Origin: Desulfofustis sp.
Lineage (GTDB): Bacteria > Desulfobacterota > Desulfobulbia > Desulfobulbales > Desulfocapsaceae
Assembly: GCA_030145365.1 (NCBI GenBank)
Contig: JAQYVS010000442.1
Coordinates: 1 to 14,412 of the forward strand
Length of the DNA stretch: 14,412 nucleotides
Direction of reading: 5' to 3'
Below the pieces are notes generated by a model. That model was not told where the DNA came from, ran no database searches, and saw only the letters and a list, made by a program, of their open reading frames with translations. Position 1 is the first letter of the stretch, and the number at the start of each line of letters is the position of its first letter. Both the position numbers and the translations under genes were made by a program. Below are positions 1 through 8,266 of the stretch, in pieces.

Positions 1-1826
1 GTGATCTTATAGGGAAGGGTTCTGAACAGATTGATCATGGCCTGATTTGAAGGAAAGGTGTAGGCAAGCAATCCGGCAATACCGCTTTCCCTTGCTGAGT
101 CGGCCAACTTGTGCAGAAATAGTTTGCCCAGCCCTTTTCCCTGAAATTCGGGACTGACGGAAAAAGCCACTTCAGCCAAATTGATATTTGTCAAGCGCAT
201 GCTTTCGGCCACAGCAACAATACGACCAAACCCGAATTCACCGACGATTGCCACCAGGGTTAGACTATTAACATAATCAACCTGTGATCTCAATTCCACA
301 TCCTTTCTGCCGAAGATCGTCTTTTGTCCGAAAAACCTTGAAACCACATCCTCTTTCGGCAGTGAGTAATAATGTTCCTGGATCCTGCGTTCATCGACCG
401 GCTTGGCAGGTCTGATCAGGATTTCATCGCCATCGACCGTAATCTCTTCCTCGAGCCTGACCGGATAAACCGCTTTTACTGCTTCACCCAATGATCGTTC
501 ACGACCAATCAATCCCTGTTCCTTTGCCGATTCAAAAAGGGCTTCCCGAAATTCTGGATGGGCGATGGTAATCATTGCAATCACCCGCTCCTGAAGACTT
601 TTACCAAACAGATTGACGGCTCCGTACTCGGAAACCACATAATGAACATCACCCCTTGGCACAACAACAGCGGTGTCGTTAAACGTGGGAACAACATTGG
701 AAATAGGACCATCGGGGCCCTGACTGGTGGACATAAGCATCAAAATAGATTTTCCACCTGGAGAACGACGAGCACCGCGGACAAAATCCGGAATACCGGA
801 AACACCTGCAAACCGGGTAGCGGCAGAAGCCTCTGCCGAGACTTGACCAGTCAGATCCATGCTATGGGCAACATTGAGTGAAATCATCCGGTTATGCTGA
901 GCAATAACAAACGGATCATTTACATAATCGGACGGGTGGAAATCTATAGCCGGATTATCATTGAGAAACTCATAGAGATCATGGCTGCCGACAGCCATCG
1001 AAGCAACCATTTTTCCTTCATTGAACCCCTTTTTCCGGTTCGTTATCGTACCCTGGGCATAGAGATGCATGATATCATCGGTGAGAAACTGTGAATGGAT
1101 GCCAAGATCGTTCTTATTGGCAAGTCCCCGAACTGTGGCCTGGGACGCGGCATCAAGCCCGATCTGCAAGGTTGCACCGTCCTCTATCAGACTAGCGATA
1201 TGGCTGCCGATTTCATTTGCGGCATCCGATACTGATCTGGTGGGCGGTACAGAGAGTAAATTCTCTTCGTGTTCGACAACATAATCAACATAATTCACAT
1301 GAATAAAACTCTGCCCCATAACCCTGGGCATCCTCGGATTCACCTGGGCAATGACCAGGTCTGCAGACCTGGCTGCCGCCATGGTTACATCGACGGATAT
1401 CCCAAGACTCATCCAACCGAAATCGTCGGCCGGTGAAACCTGAATCAAGGCAACGTTGAGCGGCATCTTCCGACTTAAAAAAAGTCCCGGCACATCGGAC
1501 ATGTTCATCGGGGTAATAAAACGTTTGTGATGGGCAATGGATTCCGATTTGGCCGAGCCAAGATAAATCGAACGGATATTGAGGCTGGTATCTTTTGTTT
1601 TATCGGCAATGGCGGTAAGAGATGCAGTTTCCCGCCCCAGTAATCGGACAATTTCAAGGCCGCTGAAAATATTGGCCTGTTCGGTCAGGGCCTGGACCAG
1701 ATGCTGTGGTTCTCCACATCCCGAACCGATAAATACCCGCCCACCTGATTTGATCAAACCAATCGCTTTTTCGGCAGTAATTCGTTTTTGCAGATAACTA
1801 TCTGCCCAATATTGCGACGCAGGCAT
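1..1826 (-). CDS. CoA-transferase/acetyl-CoA hydrolase-family protein fused to GNAT acetyltransferase (partial, 3' end off window)
   Basis: The reading frame starts at ATG 1824-1826 and stays open through 608 codons to the left edge, so the C-terminus is missing. A GGGAGGG ribosome site lies 3 nt before the start. Residues about 10-455 resemble the acetyl-CoA hydrolase / 4-hydroxybutyrate (butyryl) CoA-transferase family, including the YVNDPFVIAQHN region and a DFVRGA segment. From about residue 468 a GNAT domain begins (ILIRPAKPVDE), with its acetyl-CoA-binding motif QGKGLG at 562-567. Oddly, the family's catalytic Glu (in GIH-S/T-E-M) is read here as Gln246 in GIHSQF, and the usual GGQ-V-DF motif is SGIPDF at 343-348. 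The gene follows the beta-oxidation operon but has its own possible promoter. By family it would move CoA between acyl groups and acetate; the missing residues make that uncertain, and an acyl-CoA-sensing protein acetyltransferase is an alternative. Confidence 0.85.
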   Translation of the reverse strand, partial: MPASQYWADSYLQKRITAEKAIGLIKSGGRVFIGSGCGEPQHLVQALTEQANIFSGLEIVRLLGRETASLTAIADKTKDTSLNIRSIYLGSAKSESIAHHKRFITPMNMSDVPGLFLSRKMPLNVALIQVSPADDFGWMSLGISVDVTMAAARSADLVIAQVNPRMPRVMGQSFIHVNYVDYVVEHEENLLSVPPTRSVSDAANEIGSHIASLIEDGATLQIGLDAASQATVRGLANKNDLGIHSQFLTDDIMHLYAQGTITNRKKGFNEGKMVASMAVGSHDLYEFLNDNPAIDFHPSDYVNDPFVIAQHNRMISLNVAHSMDLTGQVSAEASAATRFAGVSGIPDFVRGARRSPGGKSILMLMSTSQGPDGPISNVVPTFNDTAVVVPRGDVHYVVSEYGAVNLFGKSLQERVIAMITIAHPEFREALFESAKEQGLIGRERSLGEAVKAVYPVRLEEEITVDGDEILIRPAKPVDERRIQEHYYSLPKEDVVSRFFGQKTIFGRKDVELRSQVDYVNSLTLVAIVGEFGFGRIVAVAESMRLTNINLAEVAFSVSPEFQGKGLGKLFLHKLADSARESGIAGLLAYTFPSNQAMINLFRTLPYKI

Positions 1827-1939
1827 AGACCCTCCCGGGAACGTATCTCATGTCTTTGTTCTTTATTTTTTCAAGCTATGTCACATGATGCATGAAGCAT
1901 AAGGTCACAGCCCGAACATTTCAGGTGCTTTAAAGGATA

Positions 1940-1968
1940 GTTATAAGACTATTATCGACGATGCTCAA
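1940..1968 (-). promoter_or_regulatory. Possible promoter of the CoA-transferase/GNAT gene
   Basis: On the minus strand, TTGAGC (1963-1968) and TATAAC (1940-1945) are separated by 17 bp, matching a sigma70-type promoter at 4/6 and 5/6. It would give a leader of about 105 nt. It lies between the stem-loop after acyl-CoA dehydrogenase 1 and the start at 1826. No copy of the palindrome found upstream of the other operons is seen here. This is sequence resemblance only. Confidence 0.35.
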
Positions 1969-2024
1969 TGACAATTGTATCGATGGTGGAAGAATGACAA
2001 CAGATGAGACGCCAAGGAACAACA

Positions 2025-2043
2025 GGGTCGGCTGAACCGACCC
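2025..2043 (-). terminator. Stem-loop after acyl-CoA dehydrogenase 1
   Basis: GGGTCGG, a 5-nt loop and CCGACCC form a perfect 7-bp GC-rich stem 13 nt after the dehydrogenase stop codon. On the minus strand it is followed by TGTTGTTCC, a weak T-rich tract. It probably ends, or partly attenuates, the thiolase operon before the CoA-transferase/GNAT gene. Confidence 0.55.
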
Positions 2044-2056
2044 CGGATACATTGAA

Positions 2057-3214
2057 TCAGGAGAATTCTGCCAGGATTGAACGGGCAATGATCAGGCGCT
2101 GAATCTCGCTTGTGCCCTCATAAATTGTGGTGATTCTTGCATCTCTGGTATATCGCTCGACGGGAAAGTCGGTGGTATAACCATAGCCACCGAGAATCTG
2201 CATGGCATCATAACAAGCCCGATTAGCCGATTCGGTGGCAAATAGTTTGGCCATCGAGGCTTCTTTGGCAAAGGACCGCCCCTGTTCCTTGCGATAAGAG
2301 GCATTCATCAGCAGCAGTCGGGCAGCCTCCAGTTCAGTATAACGATCTGCTATTTTCCACTGAATTGCCTGGAATTCACTTATCTTCCGATCAAATTGAA
2401 CCCGTTCAAGTGCATAACGGGTGGCCACATCCATGGCTGCCAGCCCAACTCCCAGACCAAGCGATCCGATACCTATACGCCCCCCGGCTAACTCGGAAAC
2501 CGCTACCCGGAAACCGTCGTTGAGCGTTCCCAGCAAAGCGTCCACCGGGATTCTACAGTCCTGAAACAGAAGTTCATGGGTTGATGAGGCATGCTGACCC
2601 ATTTTCTTTTCCGCCTTGCCGATTTCAAAGCCTTCTACTCCCGCCTCGACCAGAAAGACGCTGACACCTTTGCCCTTGGGAGCCTCCGGGTCTGTTATCG
2701 CCCAGACAACGAAAACACCGGCGCAGGAAGCACTGGTGATGAAAATCTTGGAGCCGTTGAGCACCCAGGTATCGCCGTTAAGAACGGAAGTTGTCGTCAT
2801 CGACGCAGGGTCGGAACCGGCTCCGGGTTCGGTCAGTCCAAAAGCTCCAGCAAGATATTCACCGCTACAGATTTTCGGGATATATTTCTCTTTCTGCTCC
2901 TGAGAGCCAAGGGCCTGAATGACCTCGCACACCATATTATTTACCGATACGGTCACCGCAGTCGAAGTACAGGCTCTGGCAATTTCGGTCATCGCCACGC
3001 TGAAGGCGACAACGCCCGCTTCTGATCCGCCATATTCATCGGCAACATTAAGTCCCATAAATCCCAGTTCGGCCAGTTTAGTCAGGTTATCAAGAAAAAT
3101 TTCTGGATCACCTCCCTGGTCCAAACCAGCTGCAACCGGCTCAAGTTCAGCCTGGGAGAATTCCCTGGCAGTATCCTGGATCAGCTTCTGTTCTTCGCTT
3201 AAGTCAAGATTCAT
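2057..3214 (-). CDS. Acyl-CoA dehydrogenase 1 (short-chain/butyryl-CoA type)
   Basis: This 385-residue FAD enzyme should oxidise a short-chain acyl-CoA to the 2-enoyl-CoA and pass electrons to electron-transfer flavoprotein. It has the normal length for the family and the typical start MNLDLSEEQ. Visible motifs are the FAD/substrate segment AFGLTEPGAGSD near residue 125, the GSKIFIT stretch, and the C-terminal IYEGTSEIQ, in which Glu366 sits at the place of the catalytic base of short-chain acyl-CoA dehydrogenases. GAGAGA lies a few bases before the start. It is the last gene of the thiolase operon, 89 bp after the enoyl-CoA hydratase and followed by a stem-loop. Chain-length preference cannot be read from the sequence; butyryl-CoA fits the neighbouring C4-type enzymes. 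A second member of the family is at 13094-14239. Confidence 0.93.
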   Translation of the reverse strand: MNLDLSEEQKLIQDTAREFSQAELEPVAAGLDQGGDPEIFLDNLTKLAELGFMGLNVADEYGGSEAGVVAFSVAMTEIARACTSTAVTVSVNNMVCEVIQALGSQEQKEKYIPKICSGEYLAGAFGLTEPGAGSDPASMTTTSVLNGDTWVLNGSKIFITSASCAGVFVVWAITDPEAPKGKGVSVFLVEAGVEGFEIGKAEKKMGQHASSTHELLFQDCRIPVDALLGTLNDGFRVAVSELAGGRIGIGSLGLGVGLAAMDVATRYALERVQFDRKISEFQAIQWKIADRYTELEAARLLLMNASYRKEQGRSFAKEASMAKLFATESANRACYDAMQILGGYGYTTDFPVERYTRDARITTIYEGTSEIQRLIIARSILAEFS

Positions 3215-3303
3215 ATTCTGATTCTCTCGTATCGTCAGATTGTGGATTCGTTTTTACTCATTAATCTTTCGAGTATAACCAACTGGGTGCGCTGGCGCCT
3301 GAT

Positions 3304-4080
3304 TCATTTCCCGGTAAATTGCGGCACACGTTTTTCTAAAAAGGCCTTCATCCCCTCTTTCTGATCATCGCTGGCAAAGCAGACACCAAAGAGATCGGCC
3401 TCATATTGGCAGGCCCTATCACTATCCATCTCCATGCCGGCCCTCACCACTTCTTTACAAAGTGCAATTGCCACTGGCCCTTTTTGAGCAATTTTTTCCA
3501 TTATTCCAAGACACTCGGGCAGCAATTGTTCGAGTGCCACAACCCGATTGACCAAGCCTATACGGCAGGCTTCCTGGGCATCAATCATATCACCCGTGAA
3601 TAGCAGTTCAAAGCCGTGTCCCTTGCCAACCAGACGGGGCAGACGTTGGGTGCCTCCGAAGCCAGGAATTACGCCTAAATTTACTTCAGGTTGGCCAAAT
3701 TTGGCATTTTCGCTACAGATACGAATGTCACAGGCAAGTGCCAGTTCACAGCCACCGCCAAGGGCAAACCCGTTAACAGCTGCAATAACCGGTTTGGGAA
3801 ATTGTTCGATGACCGACATCACCCTATGGCCAAGTTTGCCGAACTCCCTGCCTGCCAGAGCATCGTAGTGCTGCATCGCGCTGATATCGGCTCCGGCCAC
3901 AAATGCCTTTTCTCCGGCTCCAGTGAGGATTACTCCAACCAGCTCGTCATTTTCGGCCAGTTCGCTAAACAGCTGCAGCAATTCAGCCAAGGTCTCCGGG
4001 TTAAGGGCGTTGAGCGCTTTGGGCCGGTCAATGGTGACAAGCGCCGTCTTTCCTTCCATGGTATATGACACATTATTCAT
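3304..4080 (-). CDS. Enoyl-CoA hydratase (crotonase family)
   Basis: This 258-residue protein has the length of a single-domain crotonase and should add water to crotonyl-CoA or another 2-enoyl-CoA, giving the 3-hydroxyacyl-CoA. The oxyanion-hole segment AGADI (about 62-66) and GFALGGG (104-110) are present. Both catalytic glutamates of true hydratases are found, Glu112 in GGCEL and Glu132 in QPEVNLGVIPG. Keeping both argues for hydratase rather than isomerase or another crotonase activity. ATG at 4078-4080 is preceded by AGAGGA at good spacing; an inner Met8 is possible but less well placed. It lies 31 bp after the DUF6125-like gene in the thiolase operon, and its product would feed the 3-hydroxyacyl-CoA dehydrogenase of the same operon. 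Confidence 0.93.
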   Translation of the reverse strand: MNNVSYTMEGKTALVTIDRPKALNALNPETLAELLQLFSELAENDELVGVILTGAGEKAFVAGADISAMQHYDALAGREFGKLGHRVMSVIEQFPKPVIAAVNGFALGGGCELALACDIRICSENAKFGQPEVNLGVIPGFGGTQRLPRLVGKGHGFELLFTGDMIDAQEACRIGLVNRVVALEQLLPECLGIMEKIAQKGPVAIALCKEVVRAGMEMDSDRACQYEADLFGVCFASDDQKEGMKAFLEKRVPQFTGK

Positions 4081-4111
4081 CGGTATCCTCTCTTCTTTAA
4101 AATGTCAGCGA

Positions 4112-4855
4112 TCAGTCAATAAAAAATCTCCAGGCACAAAACCAGTCATCAGGGTGATCATCAGGGGGGCACCCGATACATTCGGTTTTTATACGCTTAT
4201 CAATACTTCTTGCAAAACAGCTGTACTCAACCAACCCCCCAGATTTACACGGATAATTGGCTAACCCTTTGCGTTTTCTTGCCACCTGCACCCGGCACTG
4301 GTTCATCTGGAAAATAAAACTGTCTTCACTTTCCTCAACAATTGATTGGGTGTTTATCGATTCATATACCCGAAACCCCAAGGCACGCTTCAAGCCATCA
4401 AGACCGGGAAATTCGGGAAGCTTGAGCTGCTGTTTTATTGATTGGGCTTCAAATGGGGAAAAATGAGCCCAGCATGAGTCATTACATCGTTTGGCCTCGT
4501 TGAGTCCCTCACTCATTTCAATGGTCTGAAACCATACTCCGTCATTTACCAGCCAGTTTTTCGCCACCCGTTCCTTCAACTCAATAAGGCGTTCCTCCTC
4601 CATCTCCAAGAGGGGGGTAGGTACACCATCAACCATGTCAAAGCCGAACATAGCTCCAAGATGCTTCATCTGTATGGCGAAACTCGTCTTCGAGGCCTGC
4701 TCGAGAAGCTCCAGGGCCTTCTCCGTGCCCATCTGGTGCTTAACTTCTGCATACCACAAACCATGATGGATAATGATCCGATGAAAGAGATCAACAATAA
4801 ATTGAGCCGTTTCTTTTTTATCCAACTGGGATGCGCTTGTCGGGCTTTCAACCAT
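4112..4855 (-). CDS. Cysteine-rich protein of unknown function, DUF6125-like
   Basis: This 247-residue soluble protein has no signal peptide or membrane segment. The N-terminal half is helical and acidic. The C-terminal half carries eight cysteines in all (124, 128, 187, 203, 213, 226, 229, 240), including CNDSC, NQCRVQ-ARKRKGL, YPCKS, SCFAR and CIGCPPDDHPDDWFC. The C-terminal pattern resembles, from memory, the DUF6125 family reported as hypothetical proteins in Desulfobacterota-like anaerobes; a profile search would settle this. The CxxC, neighbouring His and other Cys could bind a metal or iron-sulfur cluster, which is inference. GGAGGA precedes ATG 4853-4855. It is 21 bp after the M24 peptidase gene and 31 bp before the enoyl-CoA hydratase, so it is co-transcribed with beta-oxidation enzymes. 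No reaction can be assigned. Confidence 0.85.
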   Translation of the reverse strand: MVESPTSASQLDKKETAQFIVDLFHRIIIHHGLWYAEVKHQMGTEKALELLEQASKTSFAIQMKHLGAMFGFDMVDGVPTPLLEMEEERLIELKERVAKNWLVNDGVWFQTIEMSEGLNEAKRCNDSCWAHFSPFEAQSIKQQLKLPEFPGLDGLKRALGFRVYESINTQSIVEESEDSFIFQMNQCRVQVARKRKGLANYPCKSGGLVEYSCFARSIDKRIKTECIGCPPDDHPDDWFCAWRFFID

Positions 4856-4876
4856 CTACTTTCCTCCGTGCAGAAA

Positions 4877-6079
4877 TTAACAGAATGTTATCGAATCAGG
4901 ACTTTTGGTGAGCGCCTCGAGTCCGTTATTGGTGACCACATGGGTGTTTTCTATTCCTACAACCCCCTGACCCGGTAAAATAACTTTGGGTTCAAGGGCA
5001 ATGATCATGTTTTTCTCAAGGGGCAATTTTTGAGATTTGGCTATAAAAGGAAATTCATCCAGTTCCAAGCCAACCCCGTGACCGGTGAATCTGATTCTTC
5101 GATCCCCAGTTCCCATGAACCACTCTTCGTAACCTTTCTTTTCAGCAGCCTGAAGCATTGAGTCATAAATATCACCGCTGGCAACTCCCGGACAGGCCAT
5201 ATCTTTGACCATTTCCTGGATTTCCAGCATCGCTTCGTGAGCTCGAAGCAACTCACCGGGTAGTGTACCGATACAGAAAATCCGAGCGTGATCCGACAGA
5301 TAACCGTGTAACCCGAACACGTAATCGACCAGCACCGGTTCATTTTTCTGAATCTTTTTAAAACCAGCCCCCTGACCGGTAAGCGGGCTTGGACCTTCCC
5401 CCCCGGTGGGTGAAGCAAGATAGCTCGGTACTGCAGCAGAAGGTCCGGACATCAAATGTCCATAAAACAGTTCAGAACCCCACAGACGCATTCTGACAAT
5501 TCCCTGGTGCCCGAGACTCCTGGCATATCCCTCCAGCTGTCCCGCCAGTGCAATCTCTGTTTTACCTGGCTCCAGCAGGTCGCACACCTTTGCCGAAACC
5601 AGATCCGAGTAATGTGCAGCCCTGGTGATACATTCCAGCTCAAAATCAGATTTCACTGCCCTGATCAGTCTGATTGGCAGTGAAATATCTACCAGCTCGG
5701 TCTGGTTGAAAATCTGTTGATACTGGAAAAACAGATTTACCGGTAAAACATCAAGTTCAAGCCCCAGAACAGACGGCTGGATATACCCATATTCGGCAAG
5801 CGTTTCCGGAATCTTTTTTGGACTTATTAGCGATACCACATGATCAAGAGATGATTCGGACCGGGCCCGATCAAAGTCTTTAAAGATCATAACCAGCGGA
5901 TCACCTGAATCAGGAACAAAAAGCCAGCCCTGCTGTGAAGTTCCGGAAAAATAGAATAGATCGGTTTTCTGAACAATCAGCGCCCCGTCTATACCCCTGT
6001 CTTGCAGTGCCTGCTGTAGTTTGTCAATACGAGCCGTCAGTTCGAGTTTTGATGCCGCCGCTTGTTGGGTTGTCTGCAT
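4877..6079 (-). CDS. M24 family metallopeptidase (Xaa-Pro aminopeptidase type)
   Basis: This 400-residue protein has a creatinase-type N-terminal domain (about 15-145) and a pita-bread M24 domain (about 150-395). All five metal ligands of the family are visible: Asp252 (LVDYV), Asp263 (LSDHAR), His334 (TGHGVG), Glu363 (ALEPK) and Glu377 (GIENT). His208 in YGHLMSG fits the extra active-site histidine. It is therefore probably an active two-metal peptidase acting on peptides with proline at position 2, or a related amide hydrolase. No signal peptide is seen, so it should be cytoplasmic. AAAGGA lies 7 nt before the start. Its place between the 3-hydroxyacyl-CoA dehydrogenase (34 bp) and the DUF6125-like gene (21 bp), inside a beta-oxidation operon, is unexpected; the substrate is unknown. 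Confidence 0.9.
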   Translation of the reverse strand: MQTTQQAAASKLELTARIDKLQQALQDRGIDGALIVQKTDLFYFSGTSQQGWLFVPDSGDPLVMIFKDFDRARSESSLDHVVSLISPKKIPETLAEYGYIQPSVLGLELDVLPVNLFFQYQQIFNQTELVDISLPIRLIRAVKSDFELECITRAAHYSDLVSAKVCDLLEPGKTEIALAGQLEGYARSLGHQGIVRMRLWGSELFYGHLMSGPSAAVPSYLASPTGGEGPSPLTGQGAGFKKIQKNEPVLVDYVFGLHGYLSDHARIFCIGTLPGELLRAHEAMLEIQEMVKDMACPGVASGDIYDSMLQAAEKKGYEEWFMGTGDRRIRFTGHGVGLELDEFPFIAKSQKLPLEKNMIIALEPKVILPGQGVVGIENTHVVTNNGLEALTKSPDSITFC

Positions 6080-6113
6080 CGCCAGTCCTTTCGGGAGCTA
6101 CATAGGACTAAAA

Positions 6114-6962
6114 TTAGTATTCATAGAACCCCTTTCCGCTCTTTCTGCCCAGCCAGCCTGCCTCCACATATTTTCTTAACAGCGGGCAGGGACGATACTT
6201 GGAGTCTTTGAAGCCGTCGTACAAGGTTTCCATAATGGCCAGACAGGTATCAAGACCGATCAAATCGGCCAGGGCCAATGGTCCCATCGGATGGTTCATG
6301 CCGAGCTTCATTACCGTATCGATGTCTTCAGCTTTACCGACGTTCTGGTAGAGACAGAATATTGCCTCGTTGATCATAGGCAGCAGGATACGGTTGGCAA
6401 TAAACCCTGGAAAATCGTTGGCTTCTGCGGGTGTTTTTCCAAACTTTTGGCAAAGCTCCCAGGTGATATCAAAAGTTTCCTGGGATGTGGCCAGTCCACG
6501 GATAACCTCAACCAGTTTCATGATCGGTACCGGGTTCATAAAATGCATACCGATAACTTTGTTGGGTCTGTTTGTCTGAGCTGCAATCCGTCCGATTGGA
6601 ATCGAAGATGTGTTGGTACCTAAAATTACGTGTTCAGGACATGCCTCATCGAGCTGGCGAAAGATATTAAATTTCAGATCCTCGATCTCAATTGCAGCCT
6701 CAACTACATAGTCGGCAACGGCCATATCTCCGAGGTCAGTTGTCGTTTTCAATCTGCCGAGAATTTCTTTGGCTTCTGTTTCATCCAGTTTGTTTTTAGC
6801 AACACTTCGATTCAGATTCTTCTCTATAACACCCAGACCTTTTGCGGTGCATTCTTCGTTGATATCACTCATGATAACATTGAGTCCGCTGGCCGCCGCA
6901 ACTTGGGCGATGCCGCCGCCCATCTGGCCCGCTCCGATTACTCCAAATGTTTTAATTTGCAT
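6114..6962 (-). CDS. hbd: 3-hydroxyacyl-CoA (3-hydroxybutyryl-CoA) dehydrogenase
   Basis: This 282-residue protein has the length of stand-alone short-chain 3-hydroxybutyryl-CoA dehydrogenases rather than the fused multifunctional fatty-acid oxidation type. The N-terminal Rossmann motif is GVIGAGQMGGG (7-17), and Asp33 at the end of strand 2 favours NAD. Catalytic and substrate residues are in place: Ser119 in TNTSS, His140 in GMHFMNPVP, Glu152 in KLVEV and Asn190 in GFIANR. The C-terminal dimer domain ends in GRKSGKGFYEY, as usual. It oxidises 3-hydroxyacyl-CoA to 3-oxoacyl-CoA, the substrate of the thiolase encoded 28 bp upstream. The operon continues with the M24 peptidase. The symbol is given by family and context; the stereospecificity was not tested here. 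Confidence 0.94.
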   Translation of the reverse strand: MQIKTFGVIGAGQMGGGIAQVAAASGLNVIMSDINEECTAKGLGVIEKNLNRSVAKNKLDETEAKEILGRLKTTTDLGDMAVADYVVEAAIEIEDLKFNIFRQLDEACPEHVILGTNTSSIPIGRIAAQTNRPNKVIGMHFMNPVPIMKLVEVIRGLATSQETFDITWELCQKFGKTPAEANDFPGFIANRILLPMINEAIFCLYQNVGKAEDIDTVMKLGMNHPMGPLALADLIGLDTCLAIMETLYDGFKDSKYRPCPLLRKYVEAGWLGRKSGKGFYEY

Positions 6963-6990
6963 AACTTCTCCTTACCTTCATCTATTTCAA

Positions 6991-8169
6991 TTATCGACTA
7001 ACGACCAGAGCAACCGCCTCTCCACCTCCAAGGCACAAAGAAGCCAGTCCCGTTTTGAGGTCACGGCGCTCCATCTCGTATAACAGCGTTGTTAAAAGCC
7101 TGGCGCCACTTGCGCCGATAGGATGTCCAAGTGCGACGCTTCCTCCATTTACATTTACTTTACCAGGGTCAAGATCAAGCACCCGATTTATCGCCACAGA
7201 GGTGCCGCTGAAAGCCTCGTTTATTTCAAATAAGTCGACATCATTGATTGAAATTCCTTCTTTTTCCAAGACCTTGGGAATTGCATAAATCGGAGCCATG
7301 AGCACATACTTCAAATCTATTCCATGCGACGCCTGGGCACCAATCCTCGCCAGGATTCTACAGCCAAGCTGCTCCGCCTTCTCCTCACTCATGAGAACCA
7401 GGGCCGCAGCACCATCACTGATTATCGAGGCATTACCGGCCGTTCCGACGCCATCAGGTTTAAAGGCAGGACGCATCCGGGCAAGCATCGCGTAATCTGT
7501 CTCCGATGGACATTCATCGGTAGTGAAAACCAGTGGTTCTTTGCCACTGCGTTGGGGGATCGGTACCGGTGCAATCTGCTCTGTGAACAGTCCCGAGTTG
7601 GAGGCCTCCAGGGCTCTCATATACGACTGCTCTGCAAAACGATCCTGATCTTCACGCGTTACATCCCATTTTTCACAGATCAATTCGTTGGTCATACCCA
7701 TGTGAAAATCGTTGACCACATCCCAGAGGCCGTCGTGGACCATATGGTCCTGAATTGTGCCCGGTCCCATACGATGTCCCCATCGAGCCTTTTCCAGATA
7801 GTAGGGAGCCATGCTCATGTTTTCCATGCCGCCGGCAACCAGCACATCGGCATCACCGCATTGAATCGCCTGGGCCCCGAGCATAACGGTTTTTACAGAA
7901 GACCCGCAGACCTTGTTGACGGTAATTGCCTCAACTTCGTGGGGTAAACCCGCTTTTATGGCCGCCTGTTTGGCAGGATTCTGACCGTAACCGCAGGGCA
8001 GCACCATCCCCATGATACATTCATCTACCTGAGTAGCCTGAATTCCGGCACGTTTAACAGCTTCTTTAATGGCATGAGCTCCAAGATCAGTTGCCCCAAT
8101 CTTTGATAATGTTCCCCCAAAGCTCCCCAAAGGTGTCCGAACTGCACTGACAATTACCGCTTTTTTCAT
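6991..8169 (-). CDS. Thiolase (acetyl-CoA C-acyltransferase/acetyltransferase)
   Basis: This 392-residue thiolase has all three catalytic residues: Cys88 in NKVCGS, which forms the acyl-enzyme, His349 in GHPIGASGAR and Cys379 in CLGGG. The NEAF loop (about 313-316) and length match the tetrameric biosynthetic/degradative acetyl-CoA acetyltransferase type. In this context it should split acetoacetyl-CoA or a longer 3-oxoacyl-CoA with CoA, although the reaction is reversible. A GGTGGGGAT ribosome site precedes ATG 8167-8169. It is the first gene of the minus-strand operon that continues with the 3-hydroxyacyl-CoA dehydrogenase, and it has a good promoter and an 18-bp palindrome upstream, so it likely sets the operon's regulation. 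Substrate range (C4 only or broader) cannot be told from sequence. Confidence 0.94.
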   Translation of the reverse strand: MKKAVIVSAVRTPLGSFGGTLSKIGATDLGAHAIKEAVKRAGIQATQVDECIMGMVLPCGYGQNPAKQAAIKAGLPHEVEAITVNKVCGSSVKTVMLGAQAIQCGDADVLVAGGMENMSMAPYYLEKARWGHRMGPGTIQDHMVHDGLWDVVNDFHMGMTNELICEKWDVTREDQDRFAEQSYMRALEASNSGLFTEQIAPVPIPQRSGKEPLVFTTDECPSETDYAMLARMRPAFKPDGVGTAGNASIISDGAAALVLMSEEKAEQLGCRILARIGAQASHGIDLKYVLMAPIYAIPKVLEKEGISINDVDLFEINEAFSGTSVAINRVLDLDPGKVNVNGGSVALGHPIGASGARLLTTLLYEMERRDLKTGLASLCLGGGEAVALVVSR

Positions 8170-8238
8170 ACTATCCCCACCCCTCTAGTTTGGTGTAAAT
8201 CTTTTGGTTGATACCCGGCACCTGCATGCTATACCAAA

Positions 8239-8256
8239 ACCGACCAAGCGCTCGGT
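8239..8256. promoter_or_regulatory. Palindromic operator of the thiolase operon (TetR-like site)
   Basis: The sequence ACCGACCAAGCGCTCGGT matches the 18-bp site at 11127-11144 in 16 of 18 positions. It starts 10 bp after the -10 box, so a bound repressor would block the start of transcription. Size and symmetry suit a TetR-family regulator of fatty-acid or acyl-CoA genes; the regulator is not in the window. Confidence 0.65.
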
Positions 8257-8266
8257 CGATAATGCT

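Noticed and set aside
558..1797. Several plus-strand frames of 66-107 codons
   Set aside because: All are opposite the CoA-transferase/GNAT reading frame, which is continuous and has clear homology features.
2025..2044. GGTCGG...CCGACC inverted repeat as a fourth copy of the operator
   Set aside because: The arms are in the opposite order to ACCGA...TCGGT, and it sits right after a stop codon; a terminator stem-loop explains it better.
7324..7947. Long plus-strand open frame (207 codons) opposite the thiolase gene
   Set aside because: It lies wholly antisense to a thiolase with all catalytic residues, and its translation shows no domain or sensible composition.
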